Assembly: GCA_033060915.1 (NCBI GenBank)
Contig: CM065393.1
Span: 5,629,001 to 5,693,000 of the forward strand
Length of the DNA stretch: 64,000 nucleotides
Origin: Euryodendron excelsum
Lineage: Eukaryota > Streptophyta > Magnoliopsida > Ericales > Pentaphylacaceae
Direction of reading: 5' to 3'
In this document: piece by piece, positions 11,701-21,421 of the stretch
Numbering within the stretch: position 1 is the first letter of the stretch
Layout: each line of letters begins with the position of its first letter
Made by a program: the position numbers and the translations under genes
Notes under the pieces: model-generated
Told to the model about the DNA's origin: nothing
The model's database searches: none
The model's input: the letters and a program-made list of their open reading frames with translations, nothing else

Positions 11701-14700
11701 ATTCTCAAAGAAATTGAAGGTGCTCAAGTTGATTAACAATCATTGAAGAAAGTAGACAAGCTTTGGATGCATACCATAATGGATTGATGAACTTGAAGAT
11801 TGTTAGAGAAGCCTTACAAATATTTATTGAATCAACTTCATCTCGAAGAAATTGAAGATGTTCTACTTGTCCAAATTTATTTGAAGAAGGAATGTTAAAG
11901 ACTTGATGATTTAAAGGCCTTAGTGGATCAACTGAAGAAGCTACTCGAGTGACTTAAGCCATTTTCATCAAGAAACAGAGATGCTAATTGACACCTTTTG
12001 GACGTCTGACCTTGAAGAACTAAACTTGAAAGCAGCAAATATCCACACTCTATATGAGAGTCGACACCTATGGTTCTAGAGAGTTTGGGTAAGAAAAATG
12101 AATTAGCAAATGTCTACACCCTATGTGAGAGTTGACACCTATGGTTCTAGAGAGCTCAGGCAAGAAAAATGAAGCAGTAAGTGTCGACACCCTATATGAG
12201 AGTCGACACCTATAGTTCTAGAGAGCTCGGGTAAGAAAACTAAAGCAACAAATGTCGACACTCAATACGAGAGTCAACACCTAAACAACAAAAAGAAGAG
12301 AACTGAAGAAACCAGTGTCGACACCTAATATAAGAGTCAACACTTGAAAGAAATCTAAGCAGTAACGGTAATATTTTTAAACATTCTGCAGCACTTATTT
12401 CACATTAAATGATGTCCCAGCTACCTCCAACTGTTGGATATAATACAAGACTATAAATACAAAGTCTCTAAAGCACTTAAGTAGTGAGATACAAGATCAT
12501 AACGCATATACAAGATTTGTCAACATTCTCTGTTCTTCACTACCATATTCTTTTATTTCTCTGCTGTGAGGTTATTGATTGAGCTATAATTGATATATTT
12601 ACTTCTTGAGAGTATACCCATTGTATTAAACTCATTCTTTATTGTAGGGTTGAGTTGTAACCTGTGAGTTTTGAGTGATTCTTGGACAAAAACACTTGGA
12701 AATTAAGAGTTTGAAGTAAAAACTTGTAAAAAGTGAGCTGGCACTTGAAGAAACAGCACCTGTTTAAAAGTTAAGTCGTTGCATAGTGGAGAATCCCCTC
12801 GAAGGAATCGAGGAAGAGAAGACGTAGGCAAAGAATCCCTGAACCTCTTTAAAAATCCCAGTGTCTTCCTTGCTCTGTTTTACTCACTGCACTGCTTTAT
12901 CTTGATTGCATCATCATAATATCTTTCTTGCATTCTTACATTGCATAAGATTACTATTCCACTGATTTTATATATTCTCCATATTGGTTTAAATTGTTTG
13001 TATTTTTATAAAACCCAATTCACCCCCCCCATCTTGGGTTAATTCTTCGGGCCAACATATATATGTCAGATACCTCAATTTAATACTAATGGAAAGAAAA
13101 ATAAGCTTAGTTGAAGAAAGAACATCCTCAGTGGAAGAGCAGATCAAGTTATATAATCCATACAATAAGACACTCCAGAGGTGAATAAAAGAAAATAGGG
13201 AAAATTAAAAGAACTCTAAAACTTCACCTCAATGACACAATTATGTCAGAAATTCAAGTGATACCCACTAATAGTATGATAAAACATGTTCAAAAGGTAA
13301 CGCCCAACACTATATCTGTGGCTACAGGATTCAACATGCTAAACAGGGTGATTCAGTCCAAGACTTGAACGAACCTGACGTTTATGCCGTTGATTTCGAT
13401 CCCTTAACTTTTCGCAAACCAGTTTTAAGTCACATGTGACGTTGAACAAGTCTTCAGCATCTGGATGAAATTCATGAAAGATGCTCTTTTCGCTAACTCC
13501 CAACTTCAGATCTGCGTTGGCAGAAGAAGGGATAGCAAAGAGGGAAGGGAAGAAGGGAAGCTTCTTGTTCAAAAACACCATAAAGGGCGATGGCATAAAA
13601 CCATGATAAGATATAGGAAAAACCTTTCAGAATTATCATTATAATCCACTTCATTTCCTGTGCATTAGTTTTCTTGATAAGATCAGAAAGAACAGAAGTC
13701 TTCTCCGACCTGATGCAACATTTTGGAAGGATAACCAGAAGAAAATAGAAATGTTACTTCATCAATATGAATGCAAAATATAGAGAGAGAGAGAGAGGAA
13801 TCCATAATTTGATAGACATCGAAGCTATTCAATACTTCAATGCAAGCTATGAAGTGATGTTTTAGCACCGTGAATTTACACATCACAATAGCAATAATTG
13901 AAGGAGAATATGCAGAAATTCAGCGAACTGTATCTAGAAGATTGAATGTGCTGGAAAATGCAAAATAAAGGAAGCTATGATATTCAAATGTGTATAATTG
14001 TAGCAACAATTTCCATTCAAATGAAGAAAATGCAACTTTGGAAAGTCAAGGATAGCTGTAGATAGTTATGGAATGGAATATATTCCGGGAATAATCATCT
14101 CCAATGACTATCTTCAAAAAGAATAGTGGACATCATGTTTATATACATGCTTGGAGCAAGGAAGAACAAAGGCCCGTGCTTTGAAAGTGAAAAATGATCC
14201 TGCAAGCCTTCTGTTCTCGTTTGATATTCTATTGTAATATTGCGAATTTCATTTGCATATCCTTTCTTTTAGAGAAAACTATTGAAACCAATTTGTTGAA
14301 CACTTGTTCATTCATCTTGTAAGATTAGCTAGAGAGAGAGCTAGGGTCAGAGGTCTAACTAACACCCATTCAAGCTATTTGAAATGATTAGTGGAAGAAT
14401 CACTCGTTGTAGAGGTTCGCTAGCACCTGCAAGCTAGTGATGGAGTTTTACGAGCACCTGTGCAAGCTAGAGGGAAGGTTACTAGTACCTGAGCAAGTTA
14501 GGGGTGAAGGTTTACTAGCACCTTGAAACCTAGAGGTTGTATCTACATTTTGGATATTGTGGAAACCATTCTCGAGGAAAGATGGGAAACGGATGTAGGT
14601 TTTAGAGTTCAAAACTTAACCAATATAAATCTTGGTGTCTTATTCTCTTCTTTGTATCTTTATTTATGATTCAATCTCTCACACACAGCACAGGCACTTT

Positions 14701-17700
14701 TAGTTGTATAAATCTTTGAATACTTGCTTTTATATTTCATTAGTCTGTTCACTTTTTAGTCCTTTCAATATCTCTGCAAGTGCAAACTGCTGGCTAAAGT
14801 TTTTGGGTCCGCTCATTTTAGAGTTTGAGTTTACTCATTTGTCTGATAAGTGCACTGTTGAGTTAAATTGTTTTGATTGGAACAATATTTTTGAGAAAAC
14901 CAATCCCCCCCCCCCCCTTCTTTTTCCTTTTTCTCGAGTTGCCTATCTAGGTCAAAAAAATAATCTCACAAGAAGATCCAAAAATAAAAGCCATATATAA
15001 AATAAATTACAACAACAATATATAGCTTGTCAATATTGTTTTTTCTATGTAGTGGGGAGAGATTGAGCAAGCAGTGACTATTAAAACAGTAATACAAGAA
15101 TCAATTCAGGCTTATGCCGAAAGGTAAACCATGGCAGTTCATGCCTATTTAGGACACTAATACAGAGGAGTAGAGAGAGATAGATCATATATTTCTTAGA
15201 AGCTTGGAGAAAGCCTTTTCTAGAAACAGTGTGACGAGTTTCTTTAGTTTATTCCTTTCACTGAGAACAATGTTTTCATTTATGAAATCCTGAACCTAAA
15301 GCAAGGGTCAATGCCAATTTAAAATTTTTTGGAGAGAATCTCTAAAAACACGAAGGTATGAAATAAGTAAGCACATAAGTATTGAAATCCAAAACCCAAA
15401 TGATACAAAAAGTGAAGTTTTGTTCTACGCTCAATTACTCATCAGTAGAAAGGGATTAGAAATGTTGCTCATAGAATTGACGTAAGGTCGTTTTAGCAGA
15501 GTAATGTTTCTGTCTATGTTGAACAAATATCCATGAAGCTGGAAAAAAAATCTCATAAGAGCAATAAAACCAACCATGATCCATGACATAGAGTGTTCGG
15601 AAACTACGAAGAAGCATGTTAAAAAGTTGGAGTATTGTGTACGAGGATATTGAGATGCATGTAAAGCCAGATAGGAAAGAACAAATTTCCAAAATATACA
15701 CACCCATGAAATGGTAAAAACAGAAGGAAAAAAATGGAGAAAAATCAGTGAAGACCAAGAAGACAGTTTGGTCATGTGTAATGAAGACCAATAAATGATG
15801 AGAAAACGCGACATGATCATTAAGAATAATGCTAAGGCAAGTTGGAGACTAAAATTAACATGGGTTGAGATAGTAAAGGACATGGTAGCCTAGGGTTCAA
15901 GTAAAGTTATGCCCTTAGGTAGAATGACAAAATAAAATTCACATGGTCAACCCAAATAGTTGGCAGAAGGGTTTGTTGACCATCTTTCATTGAGTTCGAT
16001 ATCTTATACAGTTGAATTGTAAACACTTTCCCCCTTTTCCACCATCAAATACATTTAATTGAGTATGTTTCTATTATGGTCCGAAATCATTGTGTATCAA
16101 CAAGAAGAGAGATAAACTATATGCACTAGACATGAACATAACAAACTATAAACTGTACCTCTAACCCATAGAAAATGAACAACATAGGAGTTAATTTGAA
16201 GCAATGGAACTAATACCCGTATTGCAAGATATGTCACAGTAATCACATAATAAGCACAACATCTTATAAAACTGAATTATGTCCTACTTGACAAACTTTG
16301 AGTTGACTAAGTTGAATAAGGTTATGACTTGCACGAAACATCACAATTGCCAACTGCAAAACGCTCTACAAAATGAATGGCCTTTTATATTTCATAATTT
16401 TCACAATTAAAAGTTTACAATGTAAGGTCTAATTGAGCAACGTACGGGAAAAATCATCCATATGACTTCAAGCATAAAACCTCATTTGGTATTAACCTAA
16501 GAAGGACACTTTGAAGAAGGTATTATGACTGCGTATGTCATCAACACTTGTCGAACAATTCCCAATACGTGTCAAACACACACGTCCATACATGTCCTAT
16601 TATTTTTTATTTTTGTAGAACCTAACATGCTTCGAACATTTAAGAGACACATATGTCCATCACTTAAACACACATAAAACAAGTTGCAAATTTGAATAAA
16701 ATATCTTGAGATCCAATCATAAAACAAGATAATGTGGTTTTATACCTTAGTTTGATGTTTAAGCTATGGAATACTTAGTTTTTAATTTTGATCAGTATTA
16801 TCTTGCAATTTTTCCTTATCTTTTAGTAGAATATTCACGTATAAGACATATAAAAAATATAGAAAATATATATTTTCGTTCCATCCCCTCACACCATGTC
16901 TTGCATTTTTTAAAATCGTCATGTCATCGTATCCGTGTATCCCTGTCACATGTCCGTGGTGCTTAGATATTAACCACTACATGTAATTTATAGTAAAATG
17001 GGTTTATAAACTAAAATAAAGTTTTTATGCACAGAATGTGAGTCTTATGCATAGTTTTATAGTAAACTCTACTACTTAAATATATTAGTTAGGTGCATGT
17101 CCAACTAAACATGTTGGATACATAACTCATATCCTAATCCAAGTATCCCATATCCAACTAGGGTACTTCACAAATTTAGAAGAGTTCATGTAACATAGGT
17201 TCCATTTTATGTGGTTTTAGTTGACTGTGCACAAAAATTTAAGGAAAGCATCTTTGAAAAATTAATTTTACAAAAGTGCCCTTTGTCGTATTTGGGAAAA
17301 AAAGTGGGAATTAGGATTGTATTTAAAACATAAATCTAAAGAAGGGAAATATAGAAAAGTGATTATTAAATTTTGAACTTCTCAAGCTATGACGCATAAA
17401 ATGAGCGAAGGGAGTACTAGGTTTACAACCTCTCAAGGAATTTTCTAGGTTCCAATTGCAAAACCATAAGCTGATGGACAAGCCCTAAGAAGCACTGACA
17501 CGACACAACATGGCACGCCAACTTTCTAAAAAAGCAGGACCCGACACAGCAAGATTATATATGTTATACATTTTTTATACGTCATATATAGAAAATTTTA
17601 CTTAAAGATAATGAAAAAAATTACAAAATAACACTAGTTAAAAATGAAAACCATGTATTCTATAGTTTAAACGTCAAATTTGATATAAAATTACTTTACT

Positions 17701-20700
17701 TTTATCTTACAATTGGACTCCAAGTTATTTTTTTAAAACTTGCAACATATTTTCTTTGTGTAAGTAATGGACACAGGTGTTCAAGTGACAGACATGCGTG
17801 TCCTCCAACTATCCGAAGCATGTCTAATTCTAAAAAAATAATAAAATAATAAGACACGTTTGGACATATGTCCAACATGTGTCAAAAGAGTGTCCGACGA
17901 GTGCCATGACAAAGACACGGCACCTTCTTAGAAGTGTCCATGCTTCTTAGGACAAACTTTTGCCCTGCTGCACAAAATTGGGCATTCTACATGACCCCTA
18001 GGTGATTCTTTTCGAATAGAAGCATATCTCCCATAGTGGAAAAACTTGAAACATCAGACAATAAGTATAAACCCATATGAAAAAATTATGTTCCGATAAC
18101 AAATGCACGTGGTAGGCTGCTCTTCGCTAGGATAAGTCCTGAGTCAACACACACACATACACACAAAAACACACACACACACAAAAGAGAGGAAAAAGTA
18201 ATGGGAGTACAAATACAGGAAAATGTATAAAAAAAAAAAATCATAATCATTAACTTTTCTTGAAGAGATCCACATAGTGCCACATTGAAGAACAAGAAAA
18301 ACCAACTCTCATAAAATATCTACAAACACCACGAGTGGTTTACCTATTTTCACTTGAAGCCAAGCGATCAAGCAACTCATTTAATTCCTTTATGGTTAGT
18401 CCATCAGAAGTCAAGCCCTGCCTGCGTTGCAGCACCTGTCAACAAGTAACAGGGTAATAAATTATTACAACACCAAATGCAAGGGATCTTATATATGAAT
18501 AAGCTGACCTTATAGACCTTTAGTTGAACAACCTTTACTTTACATAACTATACTTGAGCTATTGGTTCAAGGATCCATGTGCTTTCACGAGGTAACTTAG
18601 TCACAGTTGTTTCAGGAATCGATCCAACTTATACCTTTCAAATAAGTCCACAACATAAAGTACTATGTGAATTGTTACAATACACGAAGCAACATCATAT
18701 TGAGCTCTAGCATTTTAGTTACAGTATGTTTGGAGTAACTCAAGGAAATATACTTCTGGTTGGCATTAGAATGATTATTGTACTGAAACAAAGAAAAAAA
18801 ATATTCCAAAGGAATGACACTCTCTTGCTTTCAGTACCACTCCTCTTGCACTATGTTTTGTACGCTTAACACAACTATTCCCTCCAACAACAAGAATCCA
18901 ATTTCAACTTTCCAATACATACCATAGCAAACAACCAATTGGATACAATAATCAACCAAGCAAGACATTGATCACTCTCTCAAAATTATATATATTCACC
19001 ATTGAAACTCTAGTGTATGGGACAAAAGTATACATATTCACCATTGATTAAGTTCTTTCGATGCTTTAAGTCATTCTAAAACAAAATTAATTAAACAAGG
19101 CACATGATCATAAGCAAAATATATATTTATATATATGAATGGAGAGACAGAGAGATGGGAGCCTTTATGTGGTTGGAAAGAAAACAAATCTTGCTCTTTC
19201 AACCAAGAGGGGTATAGATGAAGCTATATTATCTAATCTTAGATACTACACCAGTATCCACAAAAGGGGTATCAATGGCGATGCAGGTATTACCCCCATC
19301 TCAATTTAGAATGTCATAAGATTTGTACATCTGAGTTGTCATTTGAAATTTTTTTTTTTTTTTTTTACGCTATGAATCGTGTGAAACAAGTACACATCTC
19401 CTTTCTACAATATAACCATCTACATAAATGCAACGATTATATGTGTATGAAAGCCAATATTTGCAGATGAAATACAAGGTCTTATGTAGTTAATCTATTA
19501 ATACCATATTCAAACAAAAAGTAACACCTTCGATTTGTTCCTCCATCGGTGTTACATAGGTTCATGTGGTCTTCATCTTATGCTTTTCCTCAATTCAAAT
19601 CTCAAGCACTTAAAGCTTGTCCAATGGCAGTATCACAAAGCAGTCTAAGATGTGACAAAAGTGAGCAACTGTTCCAGATTTGGTCAAGTTGTGAAGAATG
19701 GAATTGCTTGAAATCATGCAATAATAGCTGCCTGCCTCATGAGTCTTGACAACCTTGGCTAGCATCTCTTGTACACACCATACCTAGTGTGATTCTTCAA
19801 GCAGAGCTAACTTCCCTTGCCATCAGTTGAGCAACAGATCAAACTATCTGAGGTGAGGATAAACCAAGTAATTTCAAGCCCCTCCTAGTTTCAGTGTGTC
19901 GTGGCCTAGTACTATTTCCCCTTTAACAGATGTCTATACAGTGTGTCATTTTGTTTTTCTCTATTTTTCCTTTGTTTTTGTCATGATCCTTTGATTTGTT
20001 ATTGGGACTGCCACTTGTTAGAAACCAATCTCCTCTGACTTGTTTAATCTCAAGCAACAATGTCAAAGCCTCGTAAACGACAATAATGGGGAAAAAATAG
20101 AGGGCTGTTTTGTTGGAACAATTTAACTAATTCAAAATATGTGAATTTGCAAATGAGACCATTCCATATTTGCCAATATGGAAAACGGAAGCGGAAAAAT
20201 AAGATTACTAGAATAATTACATATTATTAAAAATAAGATTTGAGATTAGGAAAATACTAAAAAAAAAAAAAAAGAAGCACGATTCTAGAGAGTTTTTACA
20301 ATATATTTTTAAAATTTCCTGGTTCTCATGTTTAACACCCTATTTACAACTTTTGTTTTTTTTTTTTTTTTTTTTTTCCGGGGGGGGCCGGGGGAGTGTT
20401 GGAAGGGAAGGGAAAGAGAAAAAGAATTTTCCCTTTCCTATTTGGTTTTATAAAGCAAATGAGAGAGAGAAAGTGATTGCCCTTTTTCCCTTACTATTCC
20501 CTCCCTTTACCTCTTTTTCCCCTCCCACACGTTCCAAACAGGCTGTAAAATATCTTGAAAAATTCCAATAAAATTTCGTGAGACTCTCGTCAACCAAGTT
20601 TCCAGAGTTTCCTATAAGTATGTTTCATTCACGTTTTGTGGACAAATTGAACTTGCGGAACAAAATATATTTTGAACCATCCTCAAGTTCCTCGTGTAAA

Positions 20701-21394
20701 TGAGTTCAACTGTTGAACAAAATATATTGTGAACCATCCACTTGTAGATAGCCTATTCAATGCTTTTAAAAGAAATTTCATGTTAAAACTTTGATTAAAA
20801 AGAAAGTAAATTTGCAGATTCTTGAGAAGTTTCATTTGCTACCAAAGGTTTTTATTTTGTAATTTGTATATGGGCTAATTCTAAAATGACTCAATTCACA
20901 TTTTTGGGGCAAGAAAACAGTTAAGAGTCCTGTAATTATTAAATTCTTGAATAATATAAAATTGCCCATTGCATATTTTTGTAACAACAGAACGACCAAA
21001 AGTTGAAATTGCAGAACCAGAACTCGAATGACAGAAAAAATTGAAATTACCAAAAACCCACCTCGGCCGCAACCATGGCAAAGTTGCCGGCGTTTGCGCC
21101 AGCCCTGGCGCCGCCCTTGCGCCAATTGAAGAGGCGGAGGGCGTCCTCGGACTCCCGCGACATGCCGAGGGCGTCGACAAGGCATGTGGCGAGCACGGAT
21201 TCCTTGAGGCCATAGGTGCCGCGCTCTCTGTCGAGGCCCGGGAGGACCAGCCTGATGGCGCCGAAGTAGTCGCCGGGCTTGCAGAAGTTGTCGAGGAACT
21301 TGCGGAACTTGGAGCGCTTCTTCGCCGAGGATTTGCTCCTCTGAATCCAGTTGAAGAGGCTGCACATCACGCTGAACTTCGTCTCGTCGCACAT
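2173..21394 (-). CDS. LIG4: DNA ligase 4 (ATP-dependent, end-joining), N-terminal seven exons; 3' part off window
   Basis: ATP-dependent DNA ligase IV seals double-strand breaks in non-homologous end joining, in the nucleus with XRCC4. Seven minus-strand exons join in phase: 21394-21062, 18435-18344, 13709-13624, 13511-13375, 3028-2954, 2646-2555, 2244-2173 (887 nt, about 295 residues). All borders are GT-AG. Residues 1 to about 215 resemble the ligase DNA-binding domain of plant LIG4 (e.g. [46 protein letters not shown]). Exon 6 carries the adenylation motif KFDGDR, with the presumed AMP-accepting lysine at about residue 252. The plant family protein is about 1200 aa, so the rest of the adenylation domain, the OB fold and the BRCT repeats must lie beyond position 1. 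The start is the first ATG of an open GC-rich exon and matches the family N-terminus ([12 protein letters not shown]). No frame break is seen. Family call from remembered similarity, not a search. Confidence 0.93.
2555..2646 (-). CDS. LIG4: LIG4 exon 6 with adenylation motif KFDGDR (residues 242-272)
   Basis: Acceptor ...GTCTAG, donor GTAGTT. Encodes [20 protein letters not shown] then [10 protein letters not shown] plus two bases of Arg. K-x-D-G-x-R is ligase motif I; the lysine, about residue 252, forms the covalent AMP adduct in this family. 92 nt. Confidence 0.94.
2954..3028 (-). CDS. LIG4: LIG4 exon 5 (residues 217-241)
   Basis: Acceptor ...TTTTCAG, donor GTTTGG. Encodes [18 protein letters not shown] then ANTAWKK, 25 codons. 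PVRPQLA is the segment that leads into the nucleotidyltransferase domain in LIG4 proteins. It follows exon 4 across a 10.3-kb intron. Confidence 0.92.
4116..4147. repeat. GT/GTGTGG microsatellite
   Basis: Short imperfect run of GTGTGG and GTGGGT units inside LIG4 intron 4. No function inferred. Confidence 0.6.
5051..5335. repeat. Diverged direct repeat, copy 1 (unfilled)
   Basis: Aligns by eye with 6351-6840 minus an inserted MITE. Shared stretches include ATTTCTATGAAAA, TCAGATTCA, CATGGTTTCATAAAA, GTGCAATGGCATTTC-like and GGCATTTCAAGTT. It reads AACTCTTATATCAC where copy 2 carries the insertion. A C-rich low-complexity stretch follows at about 5340-5475. Confidence 0.65.
5340..5475. repeat. 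C-rich low-complexity stretch
   Basis: Sequence dominated by CCT, CCA and CCC, with almost no G. The proline-rich open frames over it reflect composition only and match no family I know. Confidence 0.5.
5753..5793. repeat. (CT)20 microsatellite
   Basis: Uninterrupted CT dinucleotides, about 20 units, in LIG4 intron 4. A likely length-polymorphic site. Confidence 0.9.
5836..6175. mobile_element. CTATGTTA-family MITE, copy A (340 bp)
   Basis: Perfect 8-bp target duplication CCCTCAAC at 5828-5835 and 6176-6183. Ends CCTATGTCGGAT... and ...ATCCGGATAACATAG are imperfectly inverted. The interior resembles 40384-40668 and 55664-55980 on the opposite strand (e.g. the TCAAGTGTCCGACACG segment and AAATTTAGAAGA near the right end). 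Confidence 0.7.
6351..6840. repeat. Diverged direct repeat, copy 2 (interrupted by a MITE)
   Basis: Second copy of the 5051-5335 segment, interrupted at 6601-6790. After the insertion the homology resumes with TATATCAC...TCGGCATTTCAAGTT. Confidence 0.65.
6601..6790. mobile_element. GGCCCGTTTGGTA-type MITE, 190 bp
   Basis: Left end GGCCCGCTTAGTACAGC; right end read inward GGCTCCGTTCGGTAGAG. Flanked by TTAT at 6597-6600 and 6791-6794. The unfilled paralog at about 5290-5305 has a single TTAT here, supporting a 3-4 bp target duplication. The interior is T-rich then A-rich around AGCTTTTTTGC and can form a long hairpin. Same type as 23151-23341. Confidence 0.75.
8149..8565. repeat. Dispersed repeat, copy A (LIG4 intron 4)
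   Basis: Matches 47322-47985 in PEP intron 2, apart from a MITE in that copy. Shared landmarks are GGTATGTGGA, TACGCCACAT, TATTAGAATT(T)AAGGCACTT, AACCATATAAAAACA-like, TTTAAGGAAATAAAT and CTTTAGAACA-like. The repeat class is unknown. Confidence 0.65.
8610..9891. mobile_element. hAT-like element with TAGGGATGGC ends, 1282 bp
   Basis: Perfect 8-bp target duplication CCCCCAAG at 8602-8609 and 9892-9899. Ends are TAGGGATGGCC and ...GTTGCCAACCCTA, that is inverted TAGGG(A/T)TGGC. Both subterminal parts are GGGTCGGGT/CGGGTTCGGG-rich, as is common in this plant MITE group. The interior (about 8840-9660) is of ordinary composition. It contains a minus-strand open stretch (9043-8855, including [19 protein letters not shown]) and a GC-richer stretch at about 9520-9650, which may be captured host DNA. 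Confidence 0.75.
11009..11012 (+). mobile_element. Possible Helitron 3' terminus
   Basis: CTAG followed by T, preceded within 6 nt by a hairpin (GCACACGC / GCGTGCTGC with a bulge, about 10982-11003). This fits the Helitron CTRR end with AT-target insertion. No 5' end was paired with it, so the extent is unknown. Confidence 0.35.
11475..13057 (+). mobile_element. Solo copia LTR (SIRE/Maximus-like), 1583 bp
   Basis: Starts TGTTGACTCTATGCCTTG and ends ...GGGCCAACA; TGTTG/CAACA are inverted ends. Flanked by the 5-bp target duplication TATAT (11470-11474, 13058-13062). Contains an LTR promoter-like CTATAAATACAAAG near 12452 and the AACCCAATTCACCCCCCC..CTTGGGTT block near the end, typical of these LTRs. 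There is no internal region and no second LTR, so it probably arose by LTR-LTR recombination. Lies in LIG4 intron 4. Confidence 0.8.
12035..12352 (+). repeat. Five tandem units of about 70 bp inside the solo LTR
   Basis: Each unit carries GTCGACACC...ATATGAGAGTCGACACCTA or a near variant, followed by a GGTTCTAGAGAG spacer in the first three. Units begin near 12035, 12106, 12176, 12246 and 12311; the last two lack the spacer. The GTCGACAC/GTCGACAC pair brackets each unit core. Confidence 0.75.
13375..13511 (-). CDS. LIG4: LIG4 exon 4 (residues 171-216)
   Basis: Acceptor ...AACGCAG, donor GTTCGT. Encodes [34 protein letters not shown] and [12 protein letters not shown], a very conserved part of the LIG4 DNA-binding domain. 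137 nt, ends in phase 0. Confidence 0.93.
13624..13709 (-). CDS. LIG4: LIG4 exon 3 (residues 142-170)
   Basis: Acceptor ...GCATCAG, donor GTTTTT. Reads (R)[17 protein letters not shown] then [11 protein letters not shown] plus one base. 86 nt. Only a 112-bp intron separates it from exon 4, which is split from it at the codon for Asp171. Confidence 0.9.
14150..14965 (+). mobile_element. Copia LTR 3' part (SIRE-like)
   Basis: Repeated blocks resembling CTAGCACCTG(C)AAGCTAG, a stretch ending GTAGGTTTTAGAG then CAATATAAATCTTGGTGTC, and a terminal AAAACCAATCCCCC...TCGAGTTGCCTATCTAGGTCA near 14897-14955. All are typical of SIRE-type LTRs and similar to the end of 1-357. The 5' boundary is uncertain and no target duplication was found. 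Confidence 0.5.
16497..16965. mobile_element. CTAAGAAG-family hAT-type MITE, copy 1 (469 bp)
   Basis: Ends CTAAGAAGGACAC... and ...GTCCGTGGTGCTTAG. Flanked by 8-bp repeats GTATTAAC (16489-16496) and ATATTAAC (16966-16973), 7 of 8 identical. The interior shares CATGTCCTATTATTTT and the GATTTTATACCTTAGTTTGATGTTT-like region (in part) with 45716-46212. No coding capacity. Confidence 0.75.
16980..17199. mobile_element. Truncated CTATGTTA-family MITE
   Basis: Same order of motifs as the right part of 5836-6175 (TATAGTAAAATGGGTTTATAA-like; TCCTAATCCAAGTATC; AAATTTAGAAGAGTTCATG), ending GTAACATAG. The left end is missing, next to MITE copy 16497-16965. Confidence 0.5.
17485..17950. mobile_element. 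CTAAGAAG-family hAT-type MITE, copy 2 (466 bp, opposite orientation)
   Basis: Inverted ends CTAAGAAGCACTGACAC and (right, read inward) CTAAGAAGCATGGACAC. Flanks GACAAGCC and GACAAACT agree at 6 of 8 positions, a decayed target duplication. The interior contains AATAATAAAATAATAAGACA, the complement of the region seen in copies 1 and 3. Confidence 0.7.
18147..18184. repeat. (AC)n microsatellite
   Basis: ACACAC runs interrupted by ATAC and AAAAAC, in LIG4 intron 2, 160 bp on the acceptor side of... exon 2's donor. No role inferred. Confidence 0.7.
18344..18435 (-). CDS. LIG4: LIG4 exon 2 (residues 112-142)
   Basis: Preceded by acceptor ...GACAG and followed by GTAAAC. Reads [19 protein letters not shown] then [10 protein letters not shown] plus two bases of Arg. 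92 nt, leaving phase 2. Continues exon 1 exactly as in the plant LIG4 family (AAEV-LQRRQG). Confidence 0.9.
18436..21061 (-). other. LIG4: LIG4 intron 1 (2.6 kb)
   Basis: Mostly AT-rich, with homopolymer runs at about 19351-19366 and 20356-20376 and a MITE-like element at about 20378-20546. A 66-residue plus-strand open frame at 19549-19749 matches nothing I know. Otherwise nothing is recognised. Confidence 0.7.
20378..20546. mobile_element. GGCCTGTTTGGAAC-type MITE-like element
   Basis: Right end TCCAAACAGGCTG. The left is G-rich (GGGGCCGGGGGAGTGTTGGAAG), followed by purine-rich then pyrimidine-rich arms around TTTGGTTTTATAAAG. It resembles 24545-24755 and 57781-58183. The left boundary is blurred by homopolymers. 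Confidence 0.5.
21062..21394 (-). CDS. LIG4: LIG4 exon 1 (residues 1-111)
   Basis: Begins at ATG 21394-21392 and ends ...GCC GAG before donor GTGGGT. Encodes [16 protein letters not shown], the [11 protein letters not shown] stretch and [13 protein letters not shown], ending AMVAAE. It is clearly GC-rich compared with its flanks. The antisense and shifted open frames here are by-products of that composition. Confidence 0.93.
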
Positions 21395-21396
21395 TT

Positions 21397-21421
21397 TCGA
21401 ATCGAATCGAATCGAATCGAA
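21397..21421 (-). repeat. LIG4: (TTCGA)5 repeat just upstream of the LIG4 start codon
   Basis: Five perfect pentanucleotide units, ending 2-3 nt before ATG 21394 on the minus strand, so probably within the 5' UTR. No clear TATA box is visible within about 150 bp upstream. Confidence 0.85.

Larger units (their letters stand above)
3029..13374 (-). other. LIG4: LIG4 intron 4 (10.3 kb)
   Basis: Joins exon 4 to exon 5 and is the largest intron in the window. Contents from low to high coordinate: unassigned AT-rich DNA with a GT-rich microsatellite (about 4116-4147); a direct duplication (5051-5335 and 6351-6840) with a MITE in the second copy; a (CT)n tract; a CTATGTTA-type MITE; a dispersed repeat (8149-8565); a hAT-like element (8610-9891); a possible Helitron end (about 11012); and a solo copia LTR (11475-13057). 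No coding exon is seen inside. Confidence 0.8.
13710..18343 (-). other. LIG4: LIG4 intron 2 (4.6 kb)
   Basis: Holds a copia LTR 3' part (about 14150-14965), a 150-residue minus-strand open frame at 15883-15431 that I cannot assign, two copies of one hAT-type MITE (16497-16965, 17485-17950), a truncated CTATGTTA MITE (16980-17199) and an (AC)n tract (about 18147-18184). No exon of another gene was recognised. Confidence 0.75.

Noticed and set aside
12035..12352. Regularly spaced repeats that look CRISPR-like
   Set aside because: The genome is clearly plant, units are imperfect, the between-repeat sequence is itself repeated, and the array lies inside a defined LTR.
15431..15883. 150-residue minus-strand open frame in LIG4 intron 2
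   Set aside because: No motif of a known host or retrotransposon protein; Phe/Leu/Ser-rich composition of AT-rich DNA. Kept only as a note.
19549..19749. 66-residue plus-strand open frame in LIG4 intron 1
   Set aside because: Short, unconserved as far as I can judge, no splice or promoter support.
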